Below are positions 43,808 through 54,212 of a stretch of 64,000 bases of DNA, piece by piece. The notes beneath the pieces are model-generated. The model was not told the origin of the DNA. It saw nothing but the letters and a program-made list of their open reading frames with translations, and searched no databases. The stretch is from Cryobacterium sp. (lineage in GTDB: Bacteria > Actinomycetota > Actinomycetes > Actinomycetales > Microbacteriaceae): the NCBI RefSeq assembly GCF_026786305.1, contig NZ_JAJAYI010000096.1, positions 1-64,000 on the forward strand. Direction: 5' to 3'. How positions within the stretch are numbered: the stretch's first letter is position 1; every line of letters begins with the position of its first letter. The position numbers were made by a program, and so were the translations under genes.

Positions 43808-44796
43808 CAAATATGCCCCCTTACGGATCGAACCTGCGCGGAGCAGTCGATCTCTCCTCGCTCGTGAACCGGGCCCCGTCCGGCGCAGCATCGGTCGCCA
43901 CCAACGGTCCACCCGTGACCGGTGCCCCCGTGGGTGGAGCTGCTGCGCCGACCGGTGCCGTCACGGTTCCGAGCGTCGTACTGGACGGCACGGATGCCAA
44001 CTTCGGAGAGCTGCTCGAACTGTCCTCCCGGGTTCCGGTGATCGTCGCACTGTGGGCATCCTGGAGCGATCCCTCCACGCAACTCATGGCAGTGTTGGAG
44101 AAGCTAATCACCGGCTTCGGCGGTCGGTTCGTGCTGGCGCGCGTCGAGATCGACCCGAACCCGCAGCTCGCGCAGGCGTTCCAGGCCCAGTCGGTACCCA
44201 CGGTTGCCGCCGTCATCAGCGGTCAGCCGGTGCAGCTCTTCAACGGCCCGCTCGCCGAGGAGCAGATCATCGAGGTGCTTGGTCGCGTGCTCGAGCTCGC
44301 CGCGCAGCAGGGTGTGACCGGTACAGCCGAGGCATCCAACTCCGACGCCGACGCCGAGCCGGCCGCCGTGGTCGACGAACCCCTGCCGCCTCACCACCTG
44401 GCGGCCTATACGGCGATCGAAGCCGGCGACTACGACACCGCGCAGAGTGAATACCGCACGGCGCTGGCCCAGAACCCGAACGACACGATGGCCGTAGCCG
44501 GTCTGGCCCAGGTCAGCCTGCTCGCGCGGTTGCAGGGCAAGACCATCGACCAGATTCGAAACGGGGCGGCATCCGCTCCCGACGACCTCGACGCGCAGCT
44601 CCTGGTCGCCGACCTGGACCTCTCCGGTGGCCACATCGAAGACGCCTTCGATCGCATATTGAGTCTCTTTCCGGCACAGCCCGCCGCAGGGCGCAACACG
44701 ATCCGGGAGCGCATCCTTGAACTGTTCGAGGTCATCGGCACCGACGACCCCCGCGTGGCCCCGACTCGCTCGCGCCTGGCCGCCCTGCTCTACTAG
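43804..44796 (+). CDS. Thioredoxin-like/TPR protein of the CnoX (YbbN) type without active cysteines
   Basis: A 330-residue protein. After a disordered Pro/Ala start it has a thioredoxin fold at about 55-165 in which the usual CxxC is replaced by WASWSDPST; PTVAAVISGQPVQLFNG matches the cis-Pro region. The C-terminal half is helical and TPR-like (YRTALAQNPNDTMAVAGLAQ). CnoX proteins are redox-independent or chlorine-activated holdases that work with DnaK/GroEL. The ATG overlaps the upstream stop, so it is made together with the membrane protein. Confidence 0.85.
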   Translation: MTNMPPYGSNLRGAVDLSSLVNRAPSGAASVATNGPPVTGAPVGGAAAPTGAVTVPSVVLDGTDANFGELLELSSRVPVIVALWASWSDPSTQLMAVLEKLITGFGGRFVLARVEIDPNPQLAQAFQAQSVPTVAAVISGQPVQLFNGPLAEEQIIEVLGRVLELAAQQGVTGTAEASNSDADAEPAAVVDEPLPPHHLAAYTAIEAGDYDTAQSEYRTALAQNPNDTMAVAGLAQVSLLARLQGKTIDQIRNGAASAPDDLDAQLLVADLDLSGGHIEDAFDRILSLFPAQPAAGRNTIRERILELFEVIGTDDPRVAPTRSRLAALLY

Positions 44797-44815
44797 TTTC
44801 CCGATCTCGCGAGAA

Positions 44816-44858
44816 CGCACACGCGCCCGTATGACTGAGGTCAACGGGCACGTGTGCG
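44816..44858. terminator. Bidirectional hairpin terminator between the CnoX-like gene and glgB
   Basis: CGCACACGCGCCCGT (44816-44830) pairs with ACGGGCACGTGTGCG (44844-44858) with one mismatch and a 13-base loop. It lies between convergent stops at 44796 and 44877, so it can serve both. Confidence 0.7.
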
Positions 44859-44876
44859 CTGTTGGGGTAACAGTCT

Positions 44877-47237
44877 TTAGCCGCGCAGGCGCAACCAGAG
44901 TCCGGCCAGCGGTGGCAGGGTCAGGGTGGCGGATGCTGGTCGCCCGGCCCACGGCTCGTTGAATGCTTCGACCGCGCCCAGGTTTCCCACGCCGGACCCG
45001 CCGAAATCAGCGGCATCCGTGTTGAGGATCTCGTCCCAGTGCCCGGCGAACGGCAGGCCGACCCGGTAGTCGGTGTGCGGCTGACCGGCGAAGTTGAAGA
45101 AGCACGCGACCGGAACACCGTGGTTATCCCAGCGCAAGAAGGACACGACGTTCTGGCTCGCGGCACCGCCATCGAGCAGTTCGAAGCCGCCCGGGTCGTT
45201 GTCGCGGCTCCACAGGCTCGCGTTGTCCCGATAGACCCGGTTCAGCTGGCCGACCAGGTTGAACAGCCCGCGGTGCGCCGGCTGGTCGAGCATCCACCAG
45301 TCCAGTCCGCGCTCCTCGCTCCACTCCGAGCGCTGGCCGAACTCGCTACCCATGAACAAAAGTTGCTTGCCCGGGTGGGCCCACATGAAGGCGAGATAGG
45401 CGCGCACGTTGGCCAGCTGCTGCCAGGAATCGCCGGGCATTTTCGACACCAGCGCACCCTTGCCGTGCACGACCTCGTCGTGGCTGATCGGCAGAAGAAA
45501 GTTCTCGCTGCAGGCGTAGATGAACGAGAACGTGATGTCGTTGTGGTGGTATGACCGGTACATGGGGTCGACCTGCATGTACTCGAGCGAGTCGTGCATC
45601 CAGCCCATGTTCCACTTGAAGCCGAAGCCGAGCCCGCCGCCGCTGGTCGGCGCCGTCACCCCACCCCAGTTCGTGGATTCCTCGGCGATCATGATCGTGC
45701 CCGGATTGCGCTTGTACGCGGTCGCGGTGATCTCCTGCAGCAGGCTGATCGCCTCGAGGTTCTCGTTGCCGCCGTACTGGTTTGGCTCCCACTGGCCGTC
45801 TTCGCGCGAGTAGTCGAGGTAGAGCATGGAGGCGACGGCGTCGACGCGCAGCGCATCGATGTGAAATTCTTCGAGCCAGTACAGCGCATTCGCAACGAGG
45901 AAGTTGCGCACCTGCATCTGACCGAAGTTGAAGATGTACGTGCCCCAGTCCATCTGTTCGCCGCGACGCGGGTCGGGGTGCTCGTAGAGCGCCTGACCGT
46001 CGAAACGGGCCAGAGCGAAGTCGTCCTTGGGAAAGTGGCCGGGCACCCAGTCCATGATCACGCCGATGCCGGCCTGGTGCAGCCGGTCAATTAGGTAGCG
46101 CAGGTCGTCGGGGGAGCCGAACCGGCTCGTCGGGGCGTAGTATCCGCTCACCTGGTAGCCCCAGGAACCGCCAAACGGATGCTCTGCGAGGGGCATGAAT
46201 TCCACGTGGGTGAAGCTGAGCTCCTGCAGATACCCGACCAGCTCCTCGGCGAGGTCACGGTAGCCGAGGCCGGGGCGCCAGGACCCGACGTGCATCTCGT
46301 ACACGCTCATGGCCTGGTTGTGCGGATCGTTGGCCCGGCGATTCGCCAGCCACGCGGCATCCGCCCACTCGTAGTGCGATTCGGTGACGACCGACGCGGT
46401 CTGCGGCGGTACTTCAGCGAGCCGGGCGAGTGGGTCGGCCTTCTCCACCCAGACACCGGACTGCGTGAGCAGCTGGAACTTGTAGTTGGTGCCGGGATCG
46501 AGGCCCGGAATGAACAGCTCCCAGACGCCGGTGCTGCCCATGTTTCGCATGGCGTGGGTGACGCCGTTCCAGCCGTTGAAGTCCCCGATCACGCGGGCAG
46601 CACGGGCGTGCGGCGCCCAGACCGCGAAGGAGGTGCCGGTCGAGGCCGCCGTGACACCCTGGTGCTGGCGGTGGTGCGCCCCCAGCACGTCCCACAGCCG
46701 CTCGTGGCGTCCTTCGCCGAGCAGGTGCAGGTCCAGTTCGCCGAGCGTGGGGACGAACCGGTACGGGTCATCACAGATCCAGGCCGGTGCGTTCTGGTAG
46801 CGCGCCTCGATCGTGTAATCGCAGAGGCCGAGGGTGCTTTCGCCCTGCCAGATGCCGTATGCGAGGTGGGAGAGCTCGACGTGCGCGCCACTGGCGAGAA
46901 TAGCGAACACCTCGGTGGCCAGCGGTCGCAACGCACGGATGATGACGAGCGGGTCGGAAACGCCGGCCTTGTGGGCAAGGTGCTGGCCGAGAACCTCATG
47001 GGGGTTGAAGTGGCTGCCGGCGGCGACGGCTGCCAGAACGTGGTCGCCAATCGCGGCCGGCTCGGCGGCGGCCACGTGCTTCTTCGTCTTGGCGGACTGT
47101 GTCTTGGGGGACTGTGTCTTGGGGGACTGTCTGTTCGGGGACTGAGCCTTCTGATCGTCGATGTTCTTTCCCTGACCCTTCTTGTTCGTGGGCTTGCTCG
47201 AGTTCTTTTTCTTGTGTTTCTCTTCGCCGCCACTCAT
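44877..47237 (-). CDS. glgB: 1,4-alpha-glucan branching enzyme
   Basis: It forms alpha-1,6 branches in glycogen or the related maltosyl glucan. The 786-residue protein has a CBM48-type N-terminal domain and a GH13 barrel: the nucleophile region [20 protein letters not shown] (core [11 protein letters not shown]), the acid/base MIAEESTNW and [13 protein letters not shown] with the third carboxylate. The first 55 residues are an extra Lys/Ser/Gln-rich tail with [14 protein letters not shown] repeats. The ATG overlaps the glgE stop by four bases, so it is the second gene of a glgE-glgB operon. Confidence 0.96.
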   Translation of the reverse strand: MSGGEEKHKKKNSSKPTNKKGQGKNIDDQKAQSPNRQSPKTQSPKTQSAKTKKHVAAAEPAAIGDHVLAAVAAGSHFNPHEVLGQHLAHKAGVSDPLVIIRALRPLATEVFAILASGAHVELSHLAYGIWQGESTLGLCDYTIEARYQNAPAWICDDPYRFVPTLGELDLHLLGEGRHERLWDVLGAHHRQHQGVTAASTGTSFAVWAPHARAARVIGDFNGWNGVTHAMRNMGSTGVWELFIPGLDPGTNYKFQLLTQSGVWVEKADPLARLAEVPPQTASVVTESHYEWADAAWLANRRANDPHNQAMSVYEMHVGSWRPGLGYRDLAEELVGYLQELSFTHVEFMPLAEHPFGGSWGYQVSGYYAPTSRFGSPDDLRYLIDRLHQAGIGVIMDWVPGHFPKDDFALARFDGQALYEHPDPRRGEQMDWGTYIFNFGQMQVRNFLVANALYWLEEFHIDALRVDAVASMLYLDYSREDGQWEPNQYGGNENLEAISLLQEITATAYKRNPGTIMIAEESTNWGGVTAPTSGGGLGFGFKWNMGWMHDSLEYMQVDPMYRSYHHNDITFSFIYACSENFLLPISHDEVVHGKGALVSKMPGDSWQQLANVRAYLAFMWAHPGKQLLFMGSEFGQRSEWSEERGLDWWMLDQPAHRGLFNLVGQLNRVYRDNASLWSRDNDPGGFELLDGGAASQNVVSFLRWDNHGVPVACFFNFAGQPHTDYRVGLPFAGHWDEILNTDAADFGGSGVGNLGAVEAFNEPWAGRPASATLTLPPLAGLWLRLRG

Positions 47238-49339
47238 GCGCGGCCCTGGCCCGGATCGTGGGGCGTGACGTGCAGAATATGCACCGGCTCGGTGAACGCG
47301 TCAAGGCGCACGAAGTTATCGGCCGACCAGGTATAGGTTGCGCCTGACACGAGGTCGTGCACGTCGAAGCTGTCGCCGCCGGCAATGCCGAACCGGGTCA
47401 CATCGAGGTGCACAACCGTTTGGCGCACCGAGTGCGGGTCGACGTTGGCAACGATGATGAGGGCATCCGCTTGGCCCGTGCCGGTGAACGCCGCGTCGAG
47501 GTACTTGCTGTAAACGAGAATTGAATCGTCGTCACTGGAGTGGATGTCGAGGTTGCGCAGTTGCCCCAGCGCCGGATGCTCGGCCCGAATGCGGTTCAGC
47601 AGCGTGAGGTACGGCGCGAGCGACTTGCCCAGCTCTTCGGCCTTGCTCCAGTCGCGCGGCCGGTACTCGTACTTCTCGTTGTCGATGCTCTCTTCGGCAC
47701 CCGGCCGGGCGACGTTCTCAAACAGGTCGAAACCGGCGTAGACACCCCAGCTCGGCGCCGCCGTAGCAGCAAGCGCCGCCCGAATCTTGAACGCCGCCGG
47801 GCCGCCGAATTGCAGGTATTCGGTGAGAATGTCGGGGGTGTTCACGAACAGGTTCGGGCGCAGAAAGTCAGCCGTGTCGGTGGCGAGACCGTCGAAGAAC
47901 TCCTCGAGCTCGGTCTTCGTGTTACGCCAGGTGAAGTACGTATACGACTGCTGAAAGCCGACCTGGCCGAGCGCCTGCATCACAGCCGGGCGGGTGAAGG
48001 CTTCGGCGAGAAAGACCACGTCGGGGTCGGCCTGGTTGACCTCCGCGATGAGCCATTCCCAGAAGTCGAGTGGCTTGGTGTGCGGGTTGTCCACCCGAAA
48101 GATGCGCACGCCGAGGCTGATCCAGTAGCGCAGTAGACGCAGCGCTTCCAGCCGAATGCCGACAGGATCGTTGTCGAAGTTGATCGGGTAGATGTCCTGG
48201 TATTTTTTCGGCGGGTTTTCGGCGTAGGCGATGGTGCCGTCGGGCAGGGTCGTGAACCATTCCGGGTGCTCGTGAACCCAGGGATGGTCGGGGGAAGCCT
48301 GCAGCGCGAAGTCGAGGGCGATCTCAATGCCGAGAGAGGCGGCCTTTTTCAGAAAGAACGTGAAGTCGGTCACCGTGCCGAGGTCGGGGTGGATCGCGTC
48401 GTGACCGCCGTGTTTCGAGCCAATCGCCCACGGCGAACCCGGGTCACCCGGGGCGACCTCGAGCGAATTGTTCGGGCCCTTGCGGAAGGCGTGCCCGATC
48501 GGGTGGATCGGCGGCAGATAGAGCACGTCGAAGCCCATGGCCGCCACGGCGGGCAGACGTTTCGCCGCGGTGCGGAAGGTCCCGCTCTGCCAGCTGCCGT
48601 CGGCGCGCCGCACGGCGCCCTCCGAGCGCGGAAAGAACTCGTACCACGAGCCGACCCCGGCCCGGGTGCGTTCGACGATGATGGTGCGTTCGGCCGAGAG
48701 CGATTCCAGCCCGGCGAGTGGGCGGGCCGCGATGGCCTGCCGCAGCGCGGCGTCCCCTACGGCCAGTAAACGCTCGGCTGTTGGCTTGCCGGCGTCGGCG
48801 AGCGTCGTCGCGGCGGCCTGAAACAGGCGGCGAGCGGCGAGTGGGCGCGCCTTGTCAATTCCGGCCTGGGCGAGAAGCGCACCGCCGATGGTGAACATGA
48901 GTTCCACGTCGATTCCGGCCGGAATCTTGATCAGGGCGTTGTGTTCCCAGGTGGCGAAATCGTCGGCGTAGGCGCGTACCCGAAACTGCCAGGTGCCCAG
49001 GGCGCCGAGCTGCGCCTCGGTGCCGTACCGATCGGTGCCGTCGGCCTGCAGAACCATCGGATGCCGCGATGTGCTGCCGTCCGGCGCGGTGAGCTGCAGG
49101 TCGACGCCGATGAGATCGTGTCCCTCGCGAAAAGCGGTCGCACCGAACGGGATGACCTCGCCGACGAAGGCTCGAGCCGGCCAAAGATTGTCCCTCAGTT
49201 GGGGAGAGAGATCGAAAACGGGGATACGACCAACGGATGCGGCGGCGCTTCTGCTCGCCGGGGCGCCCGTGGACACGCCCGCCCCGGCGCTGCTCGGCGC
49301 TGTCGGCACGGTCGTCTTCTTAGCTGCTGTCTTTGCCAC
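47234..49339 (-). CDS. glgE: Maltose-1-phosphate maltosyltransferase
   Basis: It adds maltosyl units from maltose-1-phosphate to alpha-glucan, the key step of the GlgE pathway. The 701-residue protein has the GH13 nucleophile in [16 protein letters not shown], the acid/base in [13 protein letters not shown], and [17 protein letters not shown] and [13 protein letters not shown] as family blocks. I prefer the GTG at 49339: a TACGGT hexamer ends seven bases before it, so the message may be leaderless. An ATG at 49363 adds eight residues inside that hexamer and has no ribosome binding site. It is divergent from glgP. Confidence 0.93.
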   Translation of the reverse strand: MAKTAAKKTTVPTAPSSAGAGVSTGAPASRSAAASVGRIPVFDLSPQLRDNLWPARAFVGEVIPFGATAFREGHDLIGVDLQLTAPDGSTSRHPMVLQADGTDRYGTEAQLGALGTWQFRVRAYADDFATWEHNALIKIPAGIDVELMFTIGGALLAQAGIDKARPLAARRLFQAAATTLADAGKPTAERLLAVGDAALRQAIAARPLAGLESLSAERTIIVERTRAGVGSWYEFFPRSEGAVRRADGSWQSGTFRTAAKRLPAVAAMGFDVLYLPPIHPIGHAFRKGPNNSLEVAPGDPGSPWAIGSKHGGHDAIHPDLGTVTDFTFFLKKAASLGIEIALDFALQASPDHPWVHEHPEWFTTLPDGTIAYAENPPKKYQDIYPINFDNDPVGIRLEALRLLRYWISLGVRIFRVDNPHTKPLDFWEWLIAEVNQADPDVVFLAEAFTRPAVMQALGQVGFQQSYTYFTWRNTKTELEEFFDGLATDTADFLRPNLFVNTPDILTEYLQFGGPAAFKIRAALAATAAPSWGVYAGFDLFENVARPGAEESIDNEKYEYRPRDWSKAEELGKSLAPYLTLLNRIRAEHPALGQLRNLDIHSSDDDSILVYSKYLDAAFTGTGQADALIIVANVDPHSVRQTVVHLDVTRFGIAGGDSFDVHDLVSGATYTWSADNFVRLDAFTEPVHILHVTPHDPGQGRA

Positions 49340-49455
49340 ACCACGACCGTAGCGTGAAAGCATGGCAATGGCGCCCGTCTGCTGCGCGGCTCGCCCACAC
49401 GACGTGAAATTCCGTTGTTACGCGTTGGACACGTGACACCCCTAAGGTGGACCTC

Positions 49456-52023
49456 GTGAAGGCCATCCGCAAATTTACCGTCCGTGCCGTTCTCCCCGAG
49501 CCGCTTGCGGCACTCGAGGAGCTTGCTGGCAATCTCCGCTGGTCGTGGCATGAGCCGACCAGACAACTATTCGAGCGCATCGCCCCCGAGCTGTGGCGCG
49601 AGATCGGCACCGACCCGGTCGCCCTGCTCGGTGCCGTTGACTCGCGTCGCCTCGACGAGCTCGCGCAGGACCACGACTATGTTGCCGAGGTGAACAGCAC
49701 GCGCGACGGTCTGCGCGACTACCTTGACCAGCCACGCTGGTACCAGGGGCTGGAGGGCGAGAAACCCGCCGCGATCGCGTACTTCTCACCGGAATTCGGC
49801 ATCGCCGCCGCCCTGCCGCAGTACTCCGGCGGCCTGGGCATTCTGGCCGGGGACCACCTCAAGAGCGCCTCCGACCTCGGGCTGCCGCTCGTCGGCGTCG
49901 GGTTGTTCTACCGCGCCGGCTACTTCAGCCAGGCCATCTCGCCCGACGGCTGGCAGATGGAAAGCTACCCGCTGCTCGACCCCGACGGACTGCCCCTCGC
50001 CGTGCTGCGCCGGGCCGACGGTTCGGCAGTTCAGGTCTCCCTCGCGCTGCCCGATGACCGCACCCTGCATGCCCGGGTTTGGCAGGCCAAGGTGGGCCGG
50101 GTGCGCCTGCTCCTGCTCGACGCCGACATTCCCGAAAACGCCGACGACCTGCGGCTGGTCACCGACCGCCTCTACGGCGGCGGCGGCGAACACCGACTGC
50201 TGCAGGAACTGCTGCTGGGCATCGGCGGCGCCCGCGCCGTGAGACTGTGGAGCTCGCTGCACGGACTGCCCGAACCCGAGGTGTTCCACACCAACGAGGG
50301 CCACGCCGGCTTCCTCGGCCTCGAGCGCATCTCCAGCCTGATCGGCGAGGGTCTGAGTTTTCAGGAAGCCCTGCAGGTGGCCCGCGCCGGAACCGTCTTC
50401 ACCACGCACACCCCGGTCGCCGCCGGCATCGATCGCTTCGAGCGGTCGCTCGTGCGTCGGTACTTCGGCACCGATCTGCTGCCCGGCGTCGACGTGGAGG
50501 ACCTGCTCGCGCTCGGCGCGGAAAGTTACGCCGGCGGCTCCTCCGACGTGTTCAACATGGCCATCATGGGGTTGCGCCTCGGCCAGCATGCCAACGGCGT
50601 CTCGACCCTGCACGGCGAGGTCAGTCGCCGCATGTTCAACGGCCTGTGGCCGGGTTTTGATTCAGCGGATGTGCCGATCACGTCGATCACGAACGGTGTA
50701 CACGCCCAGAGCTGGACTGACCCCGCGCTGAAGAGCCTCGCCCACAGCAGGCTCGGCACGAGTGACACGTCGACGGCCAACTGGGCCTCCAACGATGTCT
50801 CCGACCAGGATCTCTGGTCGGTGCGCGGGCAGATGCGCCTGCAATTCGTCGAGGATGCCCGTCGCCGTCTGCTCAACGCCTGGCGCGACCAAAACCCGGG
50901 CGGCATGCCCCCCGCCTGGATCGGGCGGGTGTTCGACCCGAACGTGCTGACCATCGGGTTCGCCCGCCGCGTTCCCACTTACAAGCGCCTGACCCTGATG
51001 CTGCACGACCCGGAACGTTTGCGTGCTCTCCTGCTGCACCCGGAGCATCCGATTCAGATCGTTATCGCCGGCAAGTCACACCCCGCTGACGAAGAGGGAA
51101 AACGGCTGATCCAGAAGATTGTGCAGTTCGCCGCTGATCCTGTCCTGCGCACCCGCATCGCTTTTCTGCCCGACTACAACATTGCGATGGCCCAGCTGAT
51201 GTATCCGGGAACGGATGTCTGGCTCAACAATCCGCTCCGCCCGCTTGAGGCCTGCGGTACGAGCGGTATGAAAGCGGCACTCAACGGCGTGCTCAACCTG
51301 TCCATCCTCGACGGCTGGTGGCCGGAGTACTACGACGGCAAGAACGGCTGGGCGATTCCGTCGGCCGATTCGGCCGGTGACTCTGCCGAACGCGATCGGC
51401 TCGAAGCCGAGGCGCTCTACGACCTGATCGAACACCAGGTAGCACCGACGTTCTACGAACGCAACGGCGATGACGTCCCCGAACGTTGGGTGTCCAACAT
51501 CCGGCACACCCTGGCCACCCTGTCGCCGCAATTGTCCGCTGACCGCATGGTGCGCGAGTACGTGCAGCGACTGTACCGCCCGGCCGGGCACTATGACGCG
51601 CTGATGTCGGCGAACAACTACCGCGCGGCCCGCGAACTGGCCGCGTGGAAGGGCAAAATCGTCTCGGCCTGGCCGCAGGTCGCGGTGACCCACGTCGAAT
51701 CGGGCGGGGTGTCATCGGTGCCCGAAGTGGGCGACGACCTGCACCTGCGCGCGCACGTACAGCTGGGCGGACTCTCCGCCGCGGACGTGACCGTTGAGGT
51801 CGTCTACGGTAAGAGCCTCGGCACCGACGAACTGCGTGATGTGGCCATTCAGGCGCTCGAACCGGCACCGCCAAAAGAAGCCCCAACCGGCGGGGCCACC
51901 CTGTTCACTGGCACGGTCGAACTCGACCGGGCCGGAGCCTTTGGCTACACCGTGCGCGTCGTTCCGCGGAATGACCTGCTGATCAGCCCGGCCGAAATGG
52001 GGCTGGTCGCCGTCGCGAACTAG
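49456..52023 (+). CDS. glgP: Alpha-glucan (glycogen) phosphorylase
   Basis: It releases glucose-1-phosphate from alpha-glucan with PLP as cofactor. The 855-residue protein is of the actinobacterial type: EELAGNLRWSWHEPTRQLFE (core NLRWSWHEPTR) near the start, AYFSPEFGI, LPQYSGGLGILAGDHLK (core YSGGLGILAGDH), VFHTNEGHAGFLGLERI, and the PLP region ACGTSGMKAALNGVLNLSILDGWW (core GTSGMKAALNG). The GTG at 49456 has AAGGTGG upstream; a GTG at 49447 lies inside that site. It is divergent from glgE and convergent with glgX. Confidence 0.94.
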   Translation: MKAIRKFTVRAVLPEPLAALEELAGNLRWSWHEPTRQLFERIAPELWREIGTDPVALLGAVDSRRLDELAQDHDYVAEVNSTRDGLRDYLDQPRWYQGLEGEKPAAIAYFSPEFGIAAALPQYSGGLGILAGDHLKSASDLGLPLVGVGLFYRAGYFSQAISPDGWQMESYPLLDPDGLPLAVLRRADGSAVQVSLALPDDRTLHARVWQAKVGRVRLLLLDADIPENADDLRLVTDRLYGGGGEHRLLQELLLGIGGARAVRLWSSLHGLPEPEVFHTNEGHAGFLGLERISSLIGEGLSFQEALQVARAGTVFTTHTPVAAGIDRFERSLVRRYFGTDLLPGVDVEDLLALGAESYAGGSSDVFNMAIMGLRLGQHANGVSTLHGEVSRRMFNGLWPGFDSADVPITSITNGVHAQSWTDPALKSLAHSRLGTSDTSTANWASNDVSDQDLWSVRGQMRLQFVEDARRRLLNAWRDQNPGGMPPAWIGRVFDPNVLTIGFARRVPTYKRLTLMLHDPERLRALLLHPEHPIQIVIAGKSHPADEEGKRLIQKIVQFAADPVLRTRIAFLPDYNIAMAQLMYPGTDVWLNNPLRPLEACGTSGMKAALNGVLNLSILDGWWPEYYDGKNGWAIPSADSAGDSAERDRLEAEALYDLIEHQVAPTFYERNGDDVPERWVSNIRHTLATLSPQLSADRMVREYVQRLYRPAGHYDALMSANNYRAARELAAWKGKIVSAWPQVAVTHVESGGVSSVPEVGDDLHLRAHVQLGGLSAADVTVEVVYGKSLGTDELRDVAIQALEPAPPKEAPTGGATLFTGTVELDRAGAFGYTVRVVPRNDLLISPAEMGLVAVAN

Positions 52024-52063
52024 CACGGACGGCGCCCGTCGGTTTCGAAAGCGCCGGCCGGGC

Positions 52064-54142
52064 CTACGTGCGTGACGTGCGGCGCGGCACGAAGGGGCCC
52101 TGCGCGCGCATAAGCTTCATCGAGGCGCCGGACACGAACAGGGGAGCCCCGGGCGCGTGCTCGATGACCGAATCGCGCACGTCGTCGTGACCGGAATCCC
52201 AGAGCAACGTGTAGGCATTCACTCCCTCGTGCGCGGGCAGGGTGACCGTTTCGTCCTGCTCCCGTGCGTTCACCACGAGCAGGATGCGGTTGAAGGCTTC
52301 GTGCTCGGGGGTGGACGCCGCCACGTACTGCAGGGTGCGCTCGGTCGGCGAATACCAGGCCTCGCCAGTGAGCGCCTCACCGGCGGTGTTGTACCAGTCC
52401 AGCTGGCTGGCGCTCGGCGTCGTCTCGCCGAATCGACCGAAGTGCACCGGCCGCAACGCCGGGTTTTCCCGGCGCAACTGCAACAGTCGGCGGGTGACCC
52501 GATGCAGGTCCTGCTGCCAGTCGTCGAAGTCCCAGTTGAGCCAGTTCAGCTCGCTGTCCTGGCAGTAGGCGTTGTTGTTGCCGCGCTGGCTTCGCCCGAA
52601 CTCGTCGCCGGCGGTCAGCATGGGAATACCGGCCGACAGCAGCAGTGTGCCGAGCAGGTTGCGCATGGCCTTGCGCCGCGTGGCCAGAATGGCCACGTCG
52701 CGGGTGGGGCCCTCAACGCCGTGATTGTAGGAGTTGTTGTTGTCGGTGCCGTCGCGGTTCGACTCGCCGTTGCCCAGATTGTGCTTCGTGTCGTAGGCGG
52801 TCAGGTCGGCGAGGGTGAACCCATCGTGCGCGGTGATGAAGTTGAGCGAGGCGAGCGGGCCGCGCTGCTGAGAGAAGGTGTTCGACGAACCCGCGACACG
52901 GGTTGCGAACCGTCCGATGCCGCTGCCGGCCGAGCCGGTCAGGCGCAGGCTCTTCATGTCGGAGAGCCAGAAGTCCCGCATGCGGTCGCGGTACCGATCG
53001 TTCCACTCGGTCCATCCGGGCGGAAAGTTGCCGGTCTGCCAGCCACCCTGGCCGACATCCCACGGTTCCGCGATGAGCTTCACGCCGGCGAGTTCCGTGT
53101 CGTCGCGAATCTCGGTGAGCAGCGGATGCTCCGGGTCGTAGACCACGCCGGCGTCCCGGCCGAGCGTCGTGGCGAGATCGAATCGAAACCCGTCGATCTG
53201 CAGGTCGTTTGCCCAGTAGCGCAACGAATCGAGCACGAGTCGCCGGGGCACGTCGTGGCTGAAGTCGACCGTGTTGCCACAGCCAGTCACGTCGATGTAC
53301 GCGCCGGACTCGTCCTGTCGGTAGTAGGCGGCGTTGTCGATGCCGCGCAAGCTGGTGACCGGGCCGTTGCGACCCTCCTCGGCGGTGTGGTTGTACACGA
53401 CGTCGAGGATGACCTCGAGGCCCGCCTCGTGCAGCAGCTTGACCATGCCCTTGAACTCGCGCAGCACGGCTTCCGGCCCGGCGGACTGGGCCGCCTGGGT
53501 GGCGTAGTCGGCGTGCGGCGAAAAGAAGTTGAGAGTGTTGTAACCCCAGTAGTTGATCAGGCCCTGTTTGATCAGGCGCTGCTCCGACACGAACGCCTGC
53601 ACCGGCAACAATTCGACCGCGGTCACGCCGAGGTCTTTCAGATAGGCGATGGTTGATTCGTGTGCGAGACCGGCGTAGGTTCCGCGCAGGGCAGCCGGAA
53701 CGAGCGGGTTGAGCCGGCTGATGCCGCGCACGTGCGCCTCGTACACGACGGTGTGATCGAGGGCAATACCCGGTTTCGTCGCGCCGTTCCAGTCGAAGTA
53801 GTCATCGACGACCGACGACTGCCACAAACCGGCCCCGACCCGAACCAGACCACGAGAATACGGCTCGATGAGGGTTTTCTCCGGGTGAAAGGAGTTCTTC
53901 GGGCTCGCCCGCCCAGAAACGCGGATGCCGTAGCGGCGCCCCGGAGACAGTGTGCGCGACTTGCCGGACCACACGCCGTGCACATCCTTTGTCATCGGCA
54001 CGCTCTTGATGATCCAGTTCGGGTCTGTTTGATCGAACAGGCACAGGTCCATGGCGTCGGCGTGTTCGGCCCAGACGCGTAGCTCACCGCCGGCGCTGGT
54101 TAGTCGCACACCGAGATTGCGCAGGGGGTCGGTGGGACTCAT
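52064..54142 (-). CDS. glgX: Glycogen debranching enzyme
   Basis: It hydrolyses alpha-1,6 branches of trimmed glycogen. The 692-residue GlgX/TreX-type GH13 protein shows YEAHVRGISRLNP, DVVYNHTAEEGRNGP, the nucleophile region IDGFRFDLATTLG, the acid/base LIAEPWDVGQGGW and TAHDGFTLADL. Downstream the block LTAGDEFGRSQRGNNNAYCQD (core AGDEFGRSQRGNNNAY) is conserved. TACTCT, eight to thirteen bases upstream of the ATG, is a possible -10 for an almost leaderless message. It is convergent with glgP and divergent from the cysteine desulfurase gene. Confidence 0.95.
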   Translation of the reverse strand: MSPTDPLRNLGVRLTSAGGELRVWAEHADAMDLCLFDQTDPNWIIKSVPMTKDVHGVWSGKSRTLSPGRRYGIRVSGRASPKNSFHPEKTLIEPYSRGLVRVGAGLWQSSVVDDYFDWNGATKPGIALDHTVVYEAHVRGISRLNPLVPAALRGTYAGLAHESTIAYLKDLGVTAVELLPVQAFVSEQRLIKQGLINYWGYNTLNFFSPHADYATQAAQSAGPEAVLREFKGMVKLLHEAGLEVILDVVYNHTAEEGRNGPVTSLRGIDNAAYYRQDESGAYIDVTGCGNTVDFSHDVPRRLVLDSLRYWANDLQIDGFRFDLATTLGRDAGVVYDPEHPLLTEIRDDTELAGVKLIAEPWDVGQGGWQTGNFPPGWTEWNDRYRDRMRDFWLSDMKSLRLTGSAGSGIGRFATRVAGSSNTFSQQRGPLASLNFITAHDGFTLADLTAYDTKHNLGNGESNRDGTDNNNSYNHGVEGPTRDVAILATRRKAMRNLLGTLLLSAGIPMLTAGDEFGRSQRGNNNAYCQDSELNWLNWDFDDWQQDLHRVTRRLLQLRRENPALRPVHFGRFGETTPSASQLDWYNTAGEALTGEAWYSPTERTLQYVAASTPEHEAFNRILLVVNAREQDETVTLPAHEGVNAYTLLWDSGHDDVRDSVIEHAPGAPLFVSGASMKLMRAQGPFVPRRTSRT

Positions 54143-54200
54143 GGGTTCAAGAGTAATGAGTGTCAGGGAGCGTGACGACCACCGGCATTCGAAGCCCGGC

Positions 54201-54206
54201 TAAAAT
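54201..54206 (+). promoter_or_regulatory. -10 hexamer of a leaderless cysteine desulfurase message
   Basis: TAAAAT ends seven bases before the ATG at 54213, so the predicted transcription start is the A of the start codon. No ribosome binding site is visible. A -35 match is weak. Confidence 0.5.
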
Positions 54207-54212
54207 AGTCGG

